Below the pieces are notes generated by a model that was not told the origin of the DNA, did not search any database, and worked only from the letters and a program-made list of their open reading frames with translations. The translations under genes and the position numbers were made by a program. 14,503 bases of DNA, taken from contig JAEZAF010000205.1 of the NCBI GenBank assembly GCA_023430545.1, positions 1 through 14,503 on the forward strand. The letters are read 5' to 3'. Below are positions 13,697 to 14,503 of the stretch, one piece after another. Position 1 is the stretch's first letter; the number at the start of each line of letters is the position of its first letter. This stretch comes from Chloroflexota bacterium (GTDB lineage: Bacteria > Chloroflexota > Anaerolineae > Aggregatilineales > Phototrophicaceae).

Positions 13697-14503
13697 CTAA
13701 CCTAACGCCCCCAACTGCGACTCGACTTCCATGCGCGTATCCAGTGAGCGGCCCCGTTCGATCGCCGCATCCATTGCCTCGTCTCCGAGAGTGAGGCGCG
13801 TCTTCTCCATCAGTAAGCGAAAGCGGAAATCATCCCTGAGATCGGCGCTGCCCTTTTCCAGTATCAAACCGATCCATGCGGCGGACTGTTCCGGGTCCTG
13901 TGACCAGTGCGCCGCGCCCTGAAGCGCGAACATCATCACCGGCGCGGACTCCATTTCAAGCGCCGTTTTCAGAGCCTCGATCAGGTAGTCACGGGCAGTC
14001 TCATGTTCAGCCGTCTGTGACATCAGAATGACCAGTCCCGTCGCGCCATAGACGATCGCATCAGGGCTGCCAATCTCACGCGCAATCTCAAGGCTTTCGG
14101 TAAACAGGCTTCGCGCTGTGGCATCATCCCCCTGCTCATCCGCCAGCACCGCGAGGTTATGCATACTCAGGGACATGTTCTGCTTATCCCCGATCTGGCG
14201 ATTGATCTGAAGGCTTTCCTCGTAATACGATCGGGCTGCCTTCAGATCCCCCTGTGACTGCACCACGCCGCCCAGGTTGAGCAGCGTTGAGGCTACACCG
14301 CTCAGATCGCCGATCTTACGCGTCATCTGCAAACCGTCTTCCAGATACTTTACCGCAGAGGCATAATCCCCCTGATAGATCGCGATCACACCCAGATTGC
14401 TCACACTCAGCGACACACCCTGACGATCCCCGATTTCATGCCGTATTTTCAGGCTGTCCTCAAAATAGGTATGGGCCGTCGCTAAATCACCCTGAAGCAT
14501 CGC
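13697..14503 (-). CDS. C-terminal part of a TPR-repeat protein, probably a STAND regulator (5' truncated)
   Basis: The frame is open to the right edge of the window (Ala, then Met at 14500), so the start lies outside and the Met is probably internal. The visible 268 residues begin with four TPR units of exactly 40 residues, each opening with GD and carrying 'A..YFEDSLKIRHEIGD'-like helices, and a fifth weaker unit ('AEHETARDYLIEALKTALEM'). At DNA level this is a ~120-bp period. The tail ('HWSQDPEQSAAWIGLILEKG', later 'GRSLDTRMEVESQLGALG') matches in layout the tail of the TPR protein at 2583-4040. Such arrays commonly follow NB-ARC or kinase modules in large regulators; which N-terminus this one has cannot be seen. 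A strong terminator follows at 13575-13539. Confidence 0.8.
   Translation of the reverse strand, partial: AMLQGDLATAHTYFEDSLKIRHEIGDRQGVSLSVSNLGVIAIYQGDYASAVKYLEDGLQMTRKIGDLSGVASTLLNLGGVVQSQGDLKAARSYYEESLQINRQIGDKQNMSLSMHNLAVLADEQGDDATARSLFTESLEIAREIGSPDAIVYGATGLVILMSQTAEHETARDYLIEALKTALEMESAPVMMFALQGAAHWSQDPEQSAAWIGLILEKGSADLRDDFRFRLLMEKTRLTLGDEAMDAAIERGRSLDTRMEVESQLGALG

Noticed and set aside
14000..14503. The ~120-bp periodicity as a DNA repeat array or CRISPR
   Set aside because: The period corresponds exactly to 40-residue TPR units in an open frame with diverged DNA sequence; there are no short identical repeats with unique spacers.

Overview
The window looks like chromosomal DNA from a moderately GC-rich bacterium, most plausibly a member of the Chloroflexota (Anaerolineae-like). 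This is inferred from gene style: a SARP/BTAD plus NB-ARC regulator with TPR partners, a secreted protein with a Thr/Pro linker and an Ig-like module, and an AYTTPREAY-type sulfate-binding protein. No rRNA, tRNA, transposase, phage gene or CRISPR array was seen, and no marker gene fixes the taxon.

Layout. Positions 1-470 hold the 3' end of a secreted or surface protein (plus strand), followed by a likely terminator. Positions 676-4040 (plus) encode a STAND-type regulator in two pieces: a winged-helix/BTAD/NB-ARC protein and, 20 nt later in another frame, a separate TPR protein. Positions 4177-6796 (plus) encode a membrane histidine kinase and an OmpR-family response regulator whose genes overlap by 20 nt. 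After a 94-nt gap comes a tightly packed plus-strand operon, 6891-11672: a sulfate-type substrate-binding protein, two permeases (CysT and CysW types), the ATPase (CysA type), and a protein joining a GspE/MshE N-terminal-like domain to universal-stress-protein-like domains. On the minus strand, convergent with this operon, lie an SDR oxidoreductase (12513-11731) and a six-helix cation channel with a non-canonical pore (13470-12601). The minus-strand 3' part of another TPR protein (14503-13697) runs off the right edge and has a strong hairpin terminator behind it.

How the parts may work together. The gap between the response-regulator gene and the sulfate operon contains three 7-bp motifs at an exact 11-bp period, the arrangement used by PhoB/OmpR-type regulators. 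The simplest reading is that the kinase/regulator pair controls oxyanion (probably sulfate) uptake. That would be unusual, because the best-known sulfate-uptake controls are one-component regulators or riboswitches. Further points of interest are a 12-bp hairpin inside the start of the first permease gene, a cysteine-free binding protein with an acidic insert, and the stress-protein fusion abutting cysA. The TPR proteins at the two ends share a recognisable C-terminal tail, so the window is bracketed by related regulators.
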